NCBI RefSeq assembly: GCF_900186955.1
Contig: NZ_LT906438.1
Location: 806,001 to 870,000 of the forward strand
Direction of reading: 5' to 3'
Length of the DNA: 64,000 bases
Source: Bacillus pumilus
GTDB taxonomy: Bacteria; Bacillota; Bacilli; Bacillales; Bacillaceae
In this document: piece by piece, positions 54,880 through 62,480 of the stretch
How positions within the stretch are numbered: position 1 is the first letter of the stretch
Layout: each line of letters opens with the position of its first letter
Notes under the pieces: model-generated
What the model was told of the DNA's origin: nothing
The model's input: only the letters and a program-made list of their open reading frames with translations
Databases searched by the model: none
Translations under genes and position numbers: made by a program

Positions 54880-55194
54880 TTACGCAAATAACTTCAGCCC
54901 AACGACGCCAATCACAATCAGCAGCAAGCTGAGTATACGAATCATGTTTTTCGGCTCTTTAAATAGAATCATATTAAACAAGACAGAGCCCGCCGTTCCA
55001 AGTCCAATCCAGACCGTATAGGCAACGGATACTTGAACGGAAGAGAACGAAGCGTATAAAAACAAAAAGGATAACGCAAATCCGCCGACAAATAAAATAC
55101 CTGTCGTGATTTGCTTTTTCTTACTAAACATATTGAGGCCAATGGTTCCGCCGATTTCGCAGGCAGAGGCTAATAGTACAAAAAACCAGCCCAT
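54880..55194 (-). CDS. Small multidrug resistance (SMR) subunit 2
   Basis: Four-helix SMR protein of 104 residues with the essential membrane Glu near the N-terminus (ASACEIGGTIG, Glu13) and the AYTVWIGLGTAGS helix. It works as a pair with the next SMR protein, whose stop is adjacent (end-to-end genes, no gap). The TetR plus two SMR arrangement resembles B. subtilis yvdT-yvdS-yvdR. Substrates may be guanidinium or cationic drugs. Confidence 0.9.
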   Translation of the reverse strand: MGWFFVLLASACEIGGTIGLNMFSKKKQITTGILFVGGFALSFLFLYASFSSVQVSVAYTVWIGLGTAGSVLFNMILFKEPKNMIRILSLLLIVIGVVGLKLFA

Positions 55195-55539
55195 TTATAC
55201 CGCTTCTCCTTTCTGCTCATGTGCATCTCCATCAGACACTTTCAGTCCAATAATGCCGAGAATTAAAATGCCCATAAATAAGAGCTTTTCTAATGAAAAC
55301 GAACCGCCGAACAGCGCGTAATCCATCAAAGACGTACCAATCGTTCCAACTCCGGCAAACACGGCGTACACGGTCCCTGTCGGCAGCTTCTCGCAGGCTT
55401 TCATTAAAAAATAAAAATCAACCGGGATCAAGCAAATAATGATCGCCCACTCCCACACCGCATCAGCTCTATTTAAACCAAACACCCAAAGTAATTCGAA
55501 TAAACAAGTGAGTGCGACATACATCCAGCTTTTTTTCAT
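55195..55539 (-). CDS. Small multidrug resistance (SMR) subunit 1
   Basis: SMR protein of 114 residues starting MKKSWMYVALTCLFELLWVFGLN, with the essential Glu at position 15, four transmembrane helices and GTVYAVFAGVGTIG. ATG 55539 has TTAGGAGGAA upstream; the longer frame would run into the operator and repeat. Paired with the adjoining SMR gene. Confidence 0.9.
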   Translation of the reverse strand: MKKSWMYVALTCLFELLWVFGLNRADAVWEWAIIICLIPVDFYFLMKACEKLPTGTVYAVFAGVGTIGTSLMDYALFGGSFSLEKLLFMGILILGIIGLKVSDGDAHEQKGEAV

Positions 55540-55557
55540 CGTATTTCCTCCTAAAAC

Positions 55558-55570
55558 TGACGATTCGTCA
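55558..55570 (-). promoter_or_regulatory. TetR-type operator before the SMR pair
   Basis: TGACGATTCGTCA, a 13-bp palindrome 18 bases before the SMR start. The same site (TGACGATTTGTCA) is found upstream of the TetR gene at 56434-56446. Confidence 0.65.
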
Positions 55571-55589
55571 TTTTGAAACCAAAAAAGAG

Positions 55590-55802
55590 CGTACAGCAAG
55601 TGCTGTACTCAGATTGTCGACAAAGGGCTAAAATGAACTTTATTTTAGCCCTTTGTCTTCTTTTCAGCGTGATAGAAAACCTTTGCAGTCTAGGAAGGAC
55701 GAGTACTGGCGCGGAGCGAATTTGACATTCGTGAGCACCAGCACGCAGGACTGACACCGAATGCGAGGGTTTGTCTACACGCCGTACAGCAAGTGCTGTA
55801 CT
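55590..55802 (+). mobile_element. MITE-like element inside duplicated terminator (copy 2)
   Basis: Core 55610-55782 (173 bp) begins CAGATTGTCGACAAAGGGC and ends with GGGTTTGTCTACACGC. Flanked by an exact 20-bp direct repeat (55590-55609, 55783-55802), which contains the perfect hairpin GTACAGCA-AG-TGCTGTAC. On the minus strand that hairpin is the terminator of the TetR gene, and the T-run (TTTTTT at 55581-55586) is now behind only the distal copy. The SMR promoter must lie between this element and the operator. Confidence 0.8.
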
Positions 55803-55805
55803 AAG

Positions 55806-56384
55806 TTAAGGTGTCTCTATGCCAAGTGCGTAAAGAAGAAATTGTTTCACTTCTCGCTTTTGAATCAGAACCTCTTCTGTATCTGTTTCTGTAAATAAGT
55901 ACATTTGCTCAGCAGACGATTCAAGTAAACCAATAATGAATTTGGCTGCATATTGACAGTTCAAATTCGCACGGACCCTTTTGTCCTGCTTTGCTTTTTC
56001 TAAAAAAGCAGCGACCCATTTGTAAATCGGCTCATAAATATCTTCCCATTCCTTTAAATGCTCCGTGGCAGCTAAACCTGAGTAGGTTAGAGCAAGGACG
56101 TCACGATATTGTCTTGTAAAAGAGAAGATGAATTCAACAAGCGCATCTGCTTGATCGAGGACATCCGCATGCTGAGTCAGTTCCTTTTCAATAGCGGGAA
56201 CCATCTGCGAGATCAAATGTTCTGCGATAGCAGGCATGACAGACAGCTTTGAAGGAAAATATAAATAGTACGTTCCTTGCGCCACTCCTGCTGCTTTCAC
56301 AATATCCGAAATGGTCGTTTTTTCAATTCCTTTTTCTTTAAACGCATCAATGGCAGCAAGCATAATCTTTTCTCGTTTCGACAC
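55806..56384 (-). CDS. TetR family repressor of the SMR pair
   Basis: Regulator of 192 residues from GTG 56384 (VSKREKIMLAAIDAFKEKG). The TetR helix-turn-helix is TTISDIVKAAGVAQGTYYLYFPSK. GGTCGGTGATGAT lies before the start; the longer frame (to 56564) would translate the operators. It probably represses itself and the SMR pair through TGACGA-type sites. Resembles YvdT. Confidence 0.85.
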   Translation of the reverse strand: MSKREKIMLAAIDAFKEKGIEKTTISDIVKAAGVAQGTYYLYFPSKLSVMPAIAEHLISQMVPAIEKELTQHADVLDQADALVEFIFSFTRQYRDVLALTYSGLAATEHLKEWEDIYEPIYKWVAAFLEKAKQDKRVRANLNCQYAAKFIIGLLESSAEQMYLFTETDTEEVLIQKREVKQFLLYALGIETP

Positions 56385-56402
56385 ATCATCACCGACCTTA
56401 AA

Positions 56403-56446
56403 TGACTGAATGTCAGTCAGTTTAGCGGAAAACTGACGATTTGTCA
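56403..56446 (-). promoter_or_regulatory. Operators upstream of the TetR gene
   Basis: TGACTGAATGTCAGTCA (56403-56419) and TGACGATTTGTCA (56434-56446), two palindromic TGAC...GTCA sites. The second matches the site before the SMR genes. Confidence 0.65.
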
Positions 56447-56557
56447 ATATGGGTGTCTCGTCATTGAATAGGAGAATAAGTGATGAATAGATGCGGGCAG
56501 GCCTGAATAAGCTGTAAATATGGTCAAGCATCATGTGAGAAAGGGGCAGCTCTCCGT

Positions 56558-57106
56558 ATGACATTCAGTGCGATGTTTTCTATTGCTTATTTTCTCTTGC
56601 TCGTCCCGCTCTATCTATATATGAGATACAGACAGGCGAAAAAGCAAAAACGATTTATCTATTTACGCACAGAAATCGTTCTTGCCTGTCTGTTTATGTA
56701 TACGAATGTTTTATTGTATTTGACGGTCTTTCCTAATCGTTTTTCCGCACCAAGGGATCAGGTGAGTGTCAACCTCATGCCTTTGCAGTCCATTTATCAA
56801 AATCTCCATGCCTATCATCACGGCTATCCCAATCTTGTTTTTTTAAATTTGGCAGGGAACATTTTGTTATTTGTGCCACTTGGTTTTTTTCTCTATCAAG
56901 CATTCCGAACCATGCGCTGGCAAAAGGCGATTCTTGCTGGCTTTTTCTTGTCAACCATGATTGAAGTGCTTCAATGGGTTTTCTCGCAATCTGGTATGAT
57001 TACAAGAAGCAGCGATATTGATGATATTCTCTTAAATACACTCGGCACAGCGCTAGGTTGTATGTTGTATCGGATATATCGACGAAGGAAGGAGAAAATC
57101 AAGTGA
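56558..57106 (+). CDS. VanZ family membrane protein
   Basis: Integral membrane protein of 182 residues with about five helices and the VanZ pattern NLAGNILLFVPLGFFLY, IEVLQWVFSQSGMITRSSDIDDILLNTLGTALG. VanZ gives low teicoplanin resistance in enterococci; the many Bacillus members have unknown roles. ATG 56558 after AAGGGG. Its end overlaps the next gene by 4 bases. Confidence 0.88.
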   Translation: MTFSAMFSIAYFLLLVPLYLYMRYRQAKKQKRFIYLRTEIVLACLFMYTNVLLYLTVFPNRFSAPRDQVSVNLMPLQSIYQNLHAYHHGYPNLVFLNLAGNILLFVPLGFFLYQAFRTMRWQKAILAGFFLSTMIEVLQWVFSQSGMITRSSDIDDILLNTLGTALGCMLYRIYRRRKEKIK

Positions 57107-57567
57107 AGCGAGTATGTATCATTCCATGTGGGGCAAAGAAAATTTGGGACGTCCATCCAGAGGCGGGGAGCCAGCCAGCGAACCTCGTTTATTTAAGTCC
57201 GCTGCATCAGCATACGAAAAGCTATGCCCAAACGTTCTTTTCAGACTGGCTGATCATATCAGCGAAGCATGGATTCTTAAAAGCAGATGAAATCATTCAT
57301 GAAAATTATGATGTGGCTTTTGGTACACCGCATGCTGATCAGATAACACGTGAAGCACTAAGGCAGCAATTTCATGAAAAACATCTCACTGCATATGATG
57401 AACTAGTGATACTAGGTGGAAAGAAATATCGAAAGGTGATCGATCCTTTATTACTTCCTCATCAGACAGCGATTTATCCGCTAGCTCCATATAAAGGAAT
57501 TGGCTACATGATTCAGGCGTTAAAGCAAGCCGTTGAGACAAAAGTAGAACTTCCGCCGAATATTTAA
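57103..57567 (+). CDS. DUF6884-like protein
   Basis: Protein of 154 residues, KRVCIIPCGAKKIWD at the start, then DWLIISAKHGFLKADEII, GTPHADQIT and LILGGKKY patterns typical of the DUF6884 group, which is related to nucleic-acid modifying or YaaA-like folds; function unknown. GTG 57103 has AGGAGAAAATCAA upstream and overlaps the VanZ stop (GTGA). Confidence 0.8.
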   Translation: MKRVCIIPCGAKKIWDVHPEAGSQPANLVYLSPLHQHTKSYAQTFFSDWLIISAKHGFLKADEIIHENYDVAFGTPHADQITREALRQQFHEKHLTAYDELVILGGKKYRKVIDPLLLPHQTAIYPLAPYKGIGYMIQALKQAVETKVELPPNI

Positions 57568-57717
57568 CGCATTCACATCTACCGGTAAGCAGGGGTTTGA
57601 TCATTAAAAAGAGAATGAATGAAGTAGCGATGCTGATTGTTTCATATCTTTTCAGCAGCCACTAGGATGTCCGCATCGCTTATAAGAGTGGCTATATGAA
57701 CAAGGGGGCGTATGAAC

Positions 57718-58347
57718 ATGACAACCATCTATTTAGCTGGTGATTCAACCGTTGCATCTTACCCGGATCGTCCTGTTCAAGGAGGATGGGGAGAGTTTTT
57801 ACATCGCTATACAGCGCAAGGCGTGAGCGTCGACAACCGCGCAATCGGTGGAAGAAGCTCAAAAACATTCATTGAAGAAGGACGGCTTGATAAAATATTG
57901 GCTGACATTCAGCCTGGGGACTGGCTGCTTACACAAATGGGGCACAATGATGCTTCAACGGAGAAGCCCGAACGGCATACAGATCCTTTCACGACGTATA
58001 AAAGCTATTTGTCTCAATATATTCACGGAGCAAGAGCGAAAGGCGCTACACCGCTTTTATTAACGCCAGTCGGCCGCTTTCATGAAAAAGACGGAGAATA
58101 TATCAATGATTTCCCTGATTACTGTGCCGCTATGAAAGAACTAGCTGATGAAGAAGAAGTCCTTCTTGTTGATTTAAATACGGCAAGCCTTCAATTTTAT
58201 CAAATTTCCGGCATAGAGAAAACCACTTCTTACTTTATGCTGTCAACAGGCGTAGAGGATCGCACGCACTTTACAAAAGAAGGAGCAGATGCGATTGCAA
58301 GACTTGTTTCGCTTGAATTAAAAGACCTTGGATTAACGATTGTGTGA
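57718..58347 (+). CDS. SGNH-hydrolase, rhamnogalacturonan acetylesterase-like
   Basis: Esterase of 209 residues. SGNH blocks: GDSTVAS (Ser), GGRSSKTF (Gly), GHND (Asn), and the late DRTHFTKEGA (Asp/His). It resembles B. subtilis YesT/RhgT enzymes that deacetylate pectin fragments. No signal peptide, so likely cytoplasmic. ATG 57718 has GGGGG nine bases upstream; ATG 57712 is too close. No pectin genes are nearby. Confidence 0.88.
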   Translation: MTTIYLAGDSTVASYPDRPVQGGWGEFLHRYTAQGVSVDNRAIGGRSSKTFIEEGRLDKILADIQPGDWLLTQMGHNDASTEKPERHTDPFTTYKSYLSQYIHGARAKGATPLLLTPVGRFHEKDGEYINDFPDYCAAMKELADEEEVLLVDLNTASLQFYQISGIEKTTSYFMLSTGVEDRTHFTKEGADAIARLVSLELKDLGLTIV

Positions 58348-58353
58348 TGGATG

Positions 58354-58389
58354 ACAGGACGAGAAAGAGCTCGTCCTGTTCTTTTTTTT
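58354..58389 (+). terminator. Terminator after the esterase gene
   Basis: Stem ACAGGACGAG / CTCGTCCTGT, T-run. Confidence 0.88.
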
Positions 58390-58400
58390 GCAGAAAGCTA

Positions 58401-58460
58401 TTGATTCCCTTCACCAGAGTAGACTACAATAGGTACATATGATAATGAGAATCAATATCA
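58401..58460 (+). promoter_or_regulatory. Promoter and Fur box of the ferredoxin-NADP reductase gene
   Basis: TTGATT (58401-58406), 18 bases, TACAAT (58425-58430), followed by TGATAATGAGAATCA (58440-58454), 13 of 15 matches to the Fur 7-1-7 motif TGATAATnATTATCA. Iron repression is expected. Confidence 0.7.
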
Positions 58461-58501
58461 CTTATAAATAGATCAATCGATGAAAAACTGGAGGGACTCA
58501 A

Positions 58502-59545
58502 ATGACAGAGCAGCTTGAATTGTTTGACGTCACCATTATTGGTGGCGGTCCAGCAGGAATGTACACCGCCTTTTATAGTGGGATGCGGGATTTAAAGACG
58601 AAGGTACTGGAGTATAACGAAAGCCTTGGTGGGAAAATCCTACTGTATCCAGAGAAAGTCATTTGGGATGTAGGTGGATTAGTGCCAACAAGAGGAGAGC
58701 AATTAATTAAACAGCTTGAACAGCAAGCCAAAACATTTGAACCTGTCATTGCATTAAATCAAAAAATAACAGACTTTCATCGCTTAGAAGATGGAAATAT
58801 ATTGATTACGTCCGAAAATGGTGATCACCATTTAACCAAAACCTTGATTTTGGCAATGGGGCACGGTATTCCAGTTCAAAGAAAGCTGGAGGTTGAAAAT
58901 GCAGATCGCTATGAAGTAACAAACCTTTATTATACGGTTCAGGAGCTCAAAACCTTCGCTGGAAAAAGAGTCGTCATCTCTGGGGGCGGCGATTCTGCGG
59001 TGGATTGGGCAAATGCCCTTGTGCCAATTGCGAAAAGTGTCACTGTTATACACCGCAGAGATATGTTTGGTGGACATGAAAAAAACGTGGCGAATATGAA
59101 AGCATCAAGTGCACGTATTTTAACCCCACATGAATTAACTGACCTACATGGTAACGGAAAAGAAATCGAAGCTGTCACTGTTCAGCATTTAGAAACAGGT
59201 GAAAAAGAACGTATTGAAACAGACGCAGTCATTGTCAACCACGGCATGAAAGGCGATTTAAGTGTTCTTGCAGAATGGGGATTAAAGCAAGGTGAATGGG
59301 GACTCATTGAAGTGAATGAGCAGATGGAGACCAATTTACCAGGTGTGTATGCAGTAGGTGATTTATGTACACATAAAAGCAAGGTCCGCTTGATTGCAGG
59401 AACGTTTGTAGATGGTGTGAACGCACTAAATAGTGCGAAATTATATATCGAACCAGATGCGGAGAAAGTGGCGTATGTATCTTCTCATAATGAACGTTTT
59501 AAGGAAAAAAACAAAGAATTGCTAGCAGCCGGTGCGGATCGCTAA
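58502..59545 (+). CDS. Ferredoxin/flavodoxin-NADP+ reductase, thioredoxin-reductase type
   Basis: FAD enzyme of 347 residues moving electrons between NADPH and ferredoxin or flavodoxin. FAD motif [20 protein letters not shown] motif [12 protein letters not shown], and a C-terminal [22 protein letters not shown] (quoted in parts). The redox CXXC of true thioredoxin reductases is absent, typical of the YumC/YcgT group. The Fur box favours the YcgT role in iron starvation. ATG after GGAGGGACTCAA. Confidence 0.92.
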   Translation: MTEQLELFDVTIIGGGPAGMYTAFYSGMRDLKTKVLEYNESLGGKILLYPEKVIWDVGGLVPTRGEQLIKQLEQQAKTFEPVIALNQKITDFHRLEDGNILITSENGDHHLTKTLILAMGHGIPVQRKLEVENADRYEVTNLYYTVQELKTFAGKRVVISGGGDSAVDWANALVPIAKSVTVIHRRDMFGGHEKNVANMKASSARILTPHELTDLHGNGKEIEAVTVQHLETGEKERIETDAVIVNHGMKGDLSVLAEWGLKQGEWGLIEVNEQMETNLPGVYAVGDLCTHKSKVRLIAGTFVDGVNALNSAKLYIEPDAEKVAYVSSHNERFKEKNKELLAAGADR

Positions 59546-59561
59546 AAAAACAAAACAAGAA

Positions 59562-59787
59562 GGGTGGTGCCGCAACGGCATCACCTCAGATTGTTGACAA
59601 AGGGCTAAAATGATTTTTATTTTAGCCCTTTGTCTTCTTTTCAGCGTGAATTGAAAACCCTTGAAGTCTAGGAAGTTTGAGCACTGGAGCGGAGCGAATT
59701 CAACATTCGTGAGCACCAGCGCGCAGATCTGACAACGAATGCGAGGGTTTGTCTACACGCTGGGGTGGTGCCGCAACGGCATCACCT
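59562..59787 (+). mobile_element. MITE-like element inside duplicated terminator (copy 3)
   Basis: Core 59587-59762 (176 bp) from CAGATTGTTGACAAAGGGC to GGGTTTGTCTACACGCTG. Flanked by an exact 25-bp direct repeat (59562-59586, 59763-59787) containing the whole hairpin GGTGGTGCCG-CAA-CGGCATCACC. The six-T tail (59787-59792) follows only the right copy. The hairpin is the terminator of the reductase gene, 16 bases after its stop. Confidence 0.82.
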
Positions 59788-59816
59788 TTTTTATCGCTGA
59801 AAGGAGGTATCCGTAG

Positions 59817-61400
59817 ATGAACGCACAAATGGAAACGATGTTACATATGAAAAAGAAAATTCAGATGTGTCTAAAAGCAAAACAAACGAACAGATGGCAG
59901 ACAAAATCTCCAAGCGTTTTAACAGCTGATGGTACCGTTGTCATTCAGCTAGAAGGAATGGAGTACGAGCTTGACGGTGGGGATAGCCTGTTTATACGAT
60001 CTCACATCCCTGTTGTCATCCGTTCTTTATCTAATCAGCAAGTCACAGTCTTTGCTGTTTCATTTGAACAATACATGCTCACAAATGATGCTGATGATGA
60101 ATTAATTTATAAAATCAATTATGATACCCTGCCTGATAACGGGCAAGTGGTGATGGGCTCACCGGTATTATTTCATCATATTAAACGTTTAAGTGATCCC
60201 TCTTATTCAGAAAGTAGCCAAGTGAAGCTACTAAAGCTAGTACTGCAAATATTCCAGCAACAAAATGAAAAAACAATTCATGCTGATCATTATTCAATTC
60301 AAATGATTCTTCAATACATTGCAGAGCATTACCAACAAGAACTGACCCGTAAGGACTTAGCACATAAAATGGGCTTTAATGAAAGCTATTTCTCTACTTT
60401 TTTTAAGAAAAGCGTTGGAATGAGTGTCACAGATTATATTGCACAAATTCGAATAGATGAAGCAAAAAAGCTATTGTTCAAAACCGATGAACAGGTTCAG
60501 GCGATTGCACAAAGAGTAGGCTATACTGATAGCCTCTATTTCAGCAGAAAATTTCGTCAAAAAACGGGCAGATCGCCTAGTCAGTATCGACTGAGTCGCC
60601 AACCAAAACGAATTGCCGCTTTTCAGTTTGTAGGCTCTTTGCTTGCGCTTGGAGTGAAACCAATTTGCATGGAAGAAGATATTGCTCTTTATTCAGATCT
60701 GCTTCAAGGTCAACTCAGTGATGTCTTCGTCATTCATGAACATACACCTGACGACGTTTTGAAGGACATGAACTTAGACCTCATTTTAATGCCTGATTAT
60801 TTCTATACAAACATAGAATGGATGAAACGTATGGAAAAATTCGCTCCTGTGCTTGTTTTTCCATATAGTCGCCTGAGTCCTGTAGAGGAGGTACTTTGTT
60901 TAGGTAGCCTCATCGGAAGGAGCGAAGAAGCAAAGCAATGGGTGGAGCGTTATGAGAAGCAAGCACAGAAGGAAAGAGCACGCTTGACGCCATTTTTAAA
61001 AGAAAAGGAAACGGTTGCTTTATATGAGATAAGGGGACATGACAAGGTGTATATGTGGTCTTTTCATGCGAGAGGAGCAATCAACCTATATAAAACGTTG
61101 GGGTTGATGCCCCCTGAAGCCATTCAAGAGGAGGTGCTGAAACCTGATAAACATGTTGTGATTCCGCTTGAGCGTTTAGCAGATTATGCAGCAGATCATA
61201 TGTTTTTTATTGTGGCTGTTCGGCATGGATGGTACAGACATATGGACAAACGTATGAAGGAAAGTGATGTCCTGCGTAATTTACCCGCAGTGCAAAATGA
61301 TACATTTTACCTGTTAAAACTAGAAGAATTTAGATTTGGTGAAGGGGAACGGGCGATAGAAATCATGAAACGATTCTCTCAATTTTTAATAAAAGAATAA
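59817..61400 (+). CDS. AraC-type activator fused to a siderophore-binding-protein domain
   Basis: Protein of 527 residues with the same layout as B. subtilis Btr (activator of the bacillibactin uptake genes). Cupin-like N-terminal about 1-150, AraC double helix-turn-helix about 155-262 (YFSTFFKKSVGMSVTDYIAQIRI; SLYFSRKFRQKTGRSPSQYR), and a periplasmic-binding-protein-like domain about 265-527 (SLLALGVKPICMEEDIALYS). It senses a ferric siderophore in the cytoplasm and should activate the neighbouring binding protein gene. ATG after GAAAGGAGG. Confidence 0.88.
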   Translation: MNAQMETMLHMKKKIQMCLKAKQTNRWQTKSPSVLTADGTVVIQLEGMEYELDGGDSLFIRSHIPVVIRSLSNQQVTVFAVSFEQYMLTNDADDELIYKINYDTLPDNGQVVMGSPVLFHHIKRLSDPSYSESSQVKLLKLVLQIFQQQNEKTIHADHYSIQMILQYIAEHYQQELTRKDLAHKMGFNESYFSTFFKKSVGMSVTDYIAQIRIDEAKKLLFKTDEQVQAIAQRVGYTDSLYFSRKFRQKTGRSPSQYRLSRQPKRIAAFQFVGSLLALGVKPICMEEDIALYSDLLQGQLSDVFVIHEHTPDDVLKDMNLDLILMPDYFYTNIEWMKRMEKFAPVLVFPYSRLSPVEEVLCLGSLIGRSEEAKQWVERYEKQAQKERARLTPFLKEKETVALYEIRGHDKVYMWSFHARGAINLYKTLGLMPPEAIQEEVLKPDKHVVIPLERLADYAADHMFFIVAVRHGWYRHMDKRMKESDVLRNLPAVQNDTFYLLKLEEFRFGEGERAIEIMKRFSQFLIKE

Positions 61401-61489
61401 GAGTTTCTAACAATTGTCCATAAACAAGTTATGACGATTATCCATAGACCGATAGAAAAGCGGTTGATAGAATACGAGAGACAAATAAA

Positions 61490-61504
61490 TGATAATGGTT
61501 CTCA
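61490..61504 (+). promoter_or_regulatory. Fur box before the siderophore-binding protein gene
   Basis: TGATAATGGTTCTCA, 13 of 15 matches to the Fur 7-1-7 motif, 35 bases before the start codon. Confidence 0.6.
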
Positions 61505-61538
61505 GTTATTCATCATGATATGGAGGAGAAAAGCAGTT

Positions 61539-62468
61539 ATGAAAAAACAAGTCATATTTCTTAGTTTAATGGCTTTAGTGTTGTTATTTGCACTAGCAGC
61601 CTGCGGTCAAAAGGAAGAAAGTAAAAAAGCCGAAGAAAAAACAAAAACGGTTGACACAGTGAAAGGCAAGGTCGAGATTCCAGCAAATCCAAAGCGTATT
61701 CTCGTAGATGGCTATTTGGGTAGTGCTGTTGCACTAGGGGTAAAACCGGTTGGTGCCACAACACAAGATTTAAAAAACATACATCTCAAAGGCAAAGTGG
61801 ATGGTGTGGCAGACATTAGTGATGAACGCTCCGCCGAAAAGGTGGCAAGCTTAAAACCAGACCTCATCATTTCAGCTGTAGACGATGAAAAGGTACTTGA
61901 CGTCTACAGAAAGATTGCCCCAACGATTGTTTATCCGTTCGGTGTATTTAAAGATTCACAAGAAGAGATCACTACATTAGCCGGCATCTTGAATAAAGAA
62001 GAAGAAGGAAAAGCGTTTTTGAAAAAATTTGATCAACGTATAGAAGCTGCTAGAAAGAAAGTGAAAACAGTCATCAAAGAAGGCGAAACAGTGTCAATCT
62101 TGGGTGCATTTAAAAATGATGTCTATGTGTATGGGAATGGTATCTATCGAGGTGGACAAGCACTTTACGAACAATTGCAGCTTCAGCCGCCAAAAGAGGT
62201 TGCAGACACTATTCTAAATGGAAAGTCAGGATTTGAACATATTTCATATGAAGTGCTACCAAAGTATGCAGGTGATTATATATTTGTTGATGAAGCCAAC
62301 GGAGGTACGTTCGATAAGAACAATTCAATATGGAAAAGCTTAAAAGCAGTGAAAAAGAATCAAGTACATGACTTGGATATTACGTATTTCTGGCCATTCG
62401 ATCCAATAGCTATCGCCAATCAAGCAGAAAAATACGTAGAGATATTGACTGACTTATCTCAGAAGTAG
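61539..62468 (+). CDS. Iron-siderophore ABC transporter substrate-binding lipoprotein
   Basis: Lipoprotein of 309 residues: signal peptide with lipobox LAAC (Cys about 21), then a class III (FeuA/FhuD-type) binding fold (AVALGVKPVGATTQDLKN, KVASLKPDLIISA, TYFWPFDPIAIANQAEKYVE). It captures a ferric siderophore outside the membrane. ATG 61539 follows GGAGGAG. The permease subunits expected for uptake are not in the window; the next gene is an exporter-type ABC protein. Confidence 0.9.
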   Translation: MKKQVIFLSLMALVLLFALAACGQKEESKKAEEKTKTVDTVKGKVEIPANPKRILVDGYLGSAVALGVKPVGATTQDLKNIHLKGKVDGVADISDERSAEKVASLKPDLIISAVDDEKVLDVYRKIAPTIVYPFGVFKDSQEEITTLAGILNKEEEGKAFLKKFDQRIEAARKKVKTVIKEGETVSILGAFKNDVYVYGNGIYRGGQALYEQLQLQPPKEVADTILNGKSGFEHISYEVLPKYAGDYIFVDEANGGTFDKNNSIWKSLKAVKKNQVHDLDITYFWPFDPIAIANQAEKYVEILTDLSQK

Positions 62469-62480
62469 GGGGGCTGTTTT

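Noticed and set aside
54880..55599. Guanidine (ykkC) riboswitch before the SMR pair
   Set aside because: The upstream DNA holds the repeat element and a TetR operator; no ykkC-type conserved motif was seen.
56385..56564. 60-residue N-terminal extension of the TetR regulator at 55806
   Set aside because: It would translate the operator palindromes; the GTG at 56384 has its own ribosome site and begins at the usual TetR start.
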